This document shows positions 4,939-5,888 of a stretch of 5,888 nucleotides of DNA, one piece after another. The stretch is from Desulfosporosinus sp. UBA4726 (lineage in GTDB: Bacteria; Bacillota; Desulfitobacteriia; Desulfitobacteriales; Desulfitobacteriaceae): contig DHJG01000033.1 in NCBI GenBank assembly GCA_002404215.1, positions 1,915-7,802 on the forward strand, in the 5' to 3' direction. Under the pieces are notes generated by a model. The model was not told the origin of the DNA, searched no databases, and was given only the letters and a program-made list of their open reading frames with translations. The stretch's first letter is position 1; the number at the start of each line of letters is the position of its first letter. The position numbers were made by a program, and so were the translations under genes.

Positions 4939-5888
4939 TCAAGCGATCATTTCAGGAATGGGAAAAAATATAAAGAATGTTGTCCCTCTAGAACTAGAAT
5001 CGATATGGATCTTGGCGTTATGAGATTCTGCAATCTTGTAACATGTTGCCAGACCCAAGCCTGTGCCACTATCTTTAGTAGTGAAGAAGGGTGTTCCTAT
5101 CTTACGAAGATTTTCTGGTGAAATACCACATCCTTCATCCTCAATGGCAAGTACTACCTTGCCATCTTCTACATAACTTTTAATATTTAAACAGCCTTTT
5201 TCCAGCATTGCTTCTAATCCATTGCGGGTTAAATTAAGAACCAGTTGGATGATTTCATTTCCATTGAGTTCCAGGTTGGGAATCTCCCCCGGAATGAAGA
5301 AAATCTGTTTATTTTGGCTAAATGTGTCTGATTCTAAAAGAGGATACAAATTATTTAGAATGTCGTTAAGGTCTTGGAATTTTAATTCCGTGGGTTTTGT
5401 TTGAGCCAGTGAGAGGAATTCTGTAATAATCGCGTTTGCCCGATCCAGTTCCGAAATCATCAGGTCGAAGGTAGGATTTTGAGTTGCATGCCAAGGTTTT
5501 GCCCCCAACAGTTGGAGATAACCACGCACCGTGGTCATGGGATTCCTTATTTCATGCGCGATCCCCGCCGCCATTTGCCCCACAAGGTTCAATCGGTCTA
5601 GGCGAGCCATTTTTTCTTCAAACAGTCTACGTTGACGCTCAGTAATAAACTCTGCTGCCCTGTCTGCTTTCTCTTCGTTTTGAAAGGCAAGCTCTTTATT
5701 AGCAATAACTAACTCTGCTGCCCTGTCTGCTTTCTCTCCGCCTTGAAAAGCAAGCTCTTTATTAGCAATAACTAACTCTGCTGCCCTGTCTGCTTTTTCT
5801 CCGCCTTGAAAGGCAAGCTCTTTATTAGCAATAACTAACTCTGCTGCCCTGTCTGCTTTTTCTCCACCTTGAAAAGCAAGCTCTTTAT
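4939..5888 (-). CDS. Sensor histidine kinase, C-terminal part with repeated coiled coil, cut by window edge
   Basis: The frame is open from the right edge to the TAA at 4941-4939, giving 315 visible residues; the internal ATG at 5610 is not the true start, because repeat-coding sequence continues upstream in frame. Visible residues 1 to about 80 are 21-residue repeats built on NKELAFQGGEKADRAAELVIA, strongly charged and heptad-like, so a coiled coil. Next comes the HisKA dimerisation domain, with phospho-acceptor His (codon 5556-5554) in GIAHEIRNPMTTVRGYLQLL. The HATPase domain follows: N box NEIIQLVLNLTRNGLEAM, G1 box EDEGCGIS, F box TPFFTTK and G2 box SGTGLGLA. All catalytic boxes are intact, so it should be an active ATP-dependent autokinase. 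It ends without a fused receiver. No membrane segment is visible; sensor domains (PAS, GAF or similar) probably lie upstream. The architecture resembles Firmicutes sporulation-type or orphan kinases. The partner response regulator is not in the window. Confidence 0.9.
   Translation of the reverse strand, partial: KELAFQGGEKADRAAELVIANKELAFQGGEKADRAAELVIANKELAFQGGEKADRAAELVIANKELAFQNEEKADRAAEFITERQRRLFEEKMARLDRLNLVGQMAAGIAHEIRNPMTTVRGYLQLLGAKPWHATQNPTFDLMISELDRANAIITEFLSLAQTKPTELKFQDLNDILNNLYPLLESDTFSQNKQIFFIPGEIPNLELNGNEIIQLVLNLTRNGLEAMLEKGCLNIKSYVEDGKVVLAIEDEGCGISPENLRKIGTPFFTTKDSGTGLGLATCYKIAESHNAKIHIDSSSRGTTFFIFFPIPEMIA
5649..5888 (-). repeat. 63-bp tandem repeats encoding a 21-residue coiled-coil unit
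   Basis: Three full units (5649-5711, 5712-5774, 5775-5837) and 51 bases of a fourth (5838-5888) run head to tail and leave the window. The inner units differ from each other at about one to three positions. The unit at 5649-5711, nearest the kinase domain, has diverged more and encodes QNEEKA in place of QGGEKA. The period is exactly 21 codons, three heptads, so copy-number changes would keep both the reading frame and the coiled-coil register. Confidence 0.95.

Noticed and set aside
4813..5121. 102-codon open frame on the plus strand
   Set aside because: It overlaps the end of the DUF2892 gene, runs through the terminator hairpin and continues antisense to the kinase; no ribosome binding site or family features.
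5608..5610. ATG at 5610 as the start of a 223-residue histidine kinase
   Set aside because: The same frame continues upstream without a stop through the 63-bp repeats to the window edge, and the protein would begin just before the H box without its coiled coil. The gene is a fragment cut by the edge.
5649..5888. CRISPR-like array
   Set aside because: The 63-bp units abut with no unique spacers and encode an in-frame coiled coil; this is a protein-coding tandem repeat.
1..5888. Mobile element, phage, tRNA/rRNA or novel defence system
   Set aside because: No transposase, integrase, terminal repeats, cloverleaf or defence-gene signature was seen. All large frames have ordinary metabolic, transport or signalling assignments.

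Overview
The window looks like ordinary chromosome from a low-to-moderate GC Gram-positive bacterium (Firmicutes/Bacillota). The evidence is strong purine-rich Shine-Dalgarno sites, GTG starts mixed with ATG, hairpin plus T-run terminators, and a histidine kinase with a 21-residue coiled-coil repeat of the kind common in Firmicutes signalling proteins. A spore-forming Peptococcaceae relative (Desulfosporosinus/Desulfitobacterium type) is my best guess. It rests on protein style only and is an inference.

Layout, left to right. (1) 1-454, minus strand: the N-terminal part of a cytoplasmic family 20 glycoside hydrolase (beta-N-acetylhexosaminidase type), cut by the left edge. (2) 455-716: a 262-bp divergent intergenic region with several dyads and a TATAAT box. 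(3) 717-1358, plus: a HAD-superfamily phosphatase of the phosphoglycolate-phosphatase/PpaX type, closed by a clear terminator at 1399-1439. (4) 1440-1596: a short convergent spacer in which I see no gene and only a weak, widely spaced inverted repeat. (5) 1597-2781, minus: a 12-TM major facilitator very like E. coli YnfM. (6) 2782-2961: a divergent promoter region in which two back-to-back TTCAC -35-like boxes form an inverted repeat. (7) 2962-4611, plus: a complete PLP-dependent aspartate 4-decarboxylase (aspD). (8) 4665-4856, plus: a 63-residue DUF2892/YgaP-type membrane protein with an excellent ribosome binding site. (9) 4875-4913: a perfect 16-bp hairpin serving as terminator between convergent genes. 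(10) 4939-5888, minus: the C-terminal part of a sensor histidine kinase, cut by the right edge inside a tandem array of 63-bp repeats encoding a coiled coil.

How the genes may work together: aspD makes L-alanine and CO2 from L-aspartate while consuming a proton. In some lactic acid bacteria this is coupled to an aspartate:alanine exchanger. No such exchanger is visible here. The divergent MFS gene shares the control region and is the only transporter in the window, so a functional link is possible but unproven. The small DUF2892 gene follows aspD with no terminator between them and may be co-transcribed. The hexosaminidase and the HAD phosphatase share a divergent control region but no obvious pathway. 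I find no mobile element, CRISPR array, RNA gene or clearly novel system. The most unusual structure is the near-identical 63-bp repeat array inside the kinase gene.
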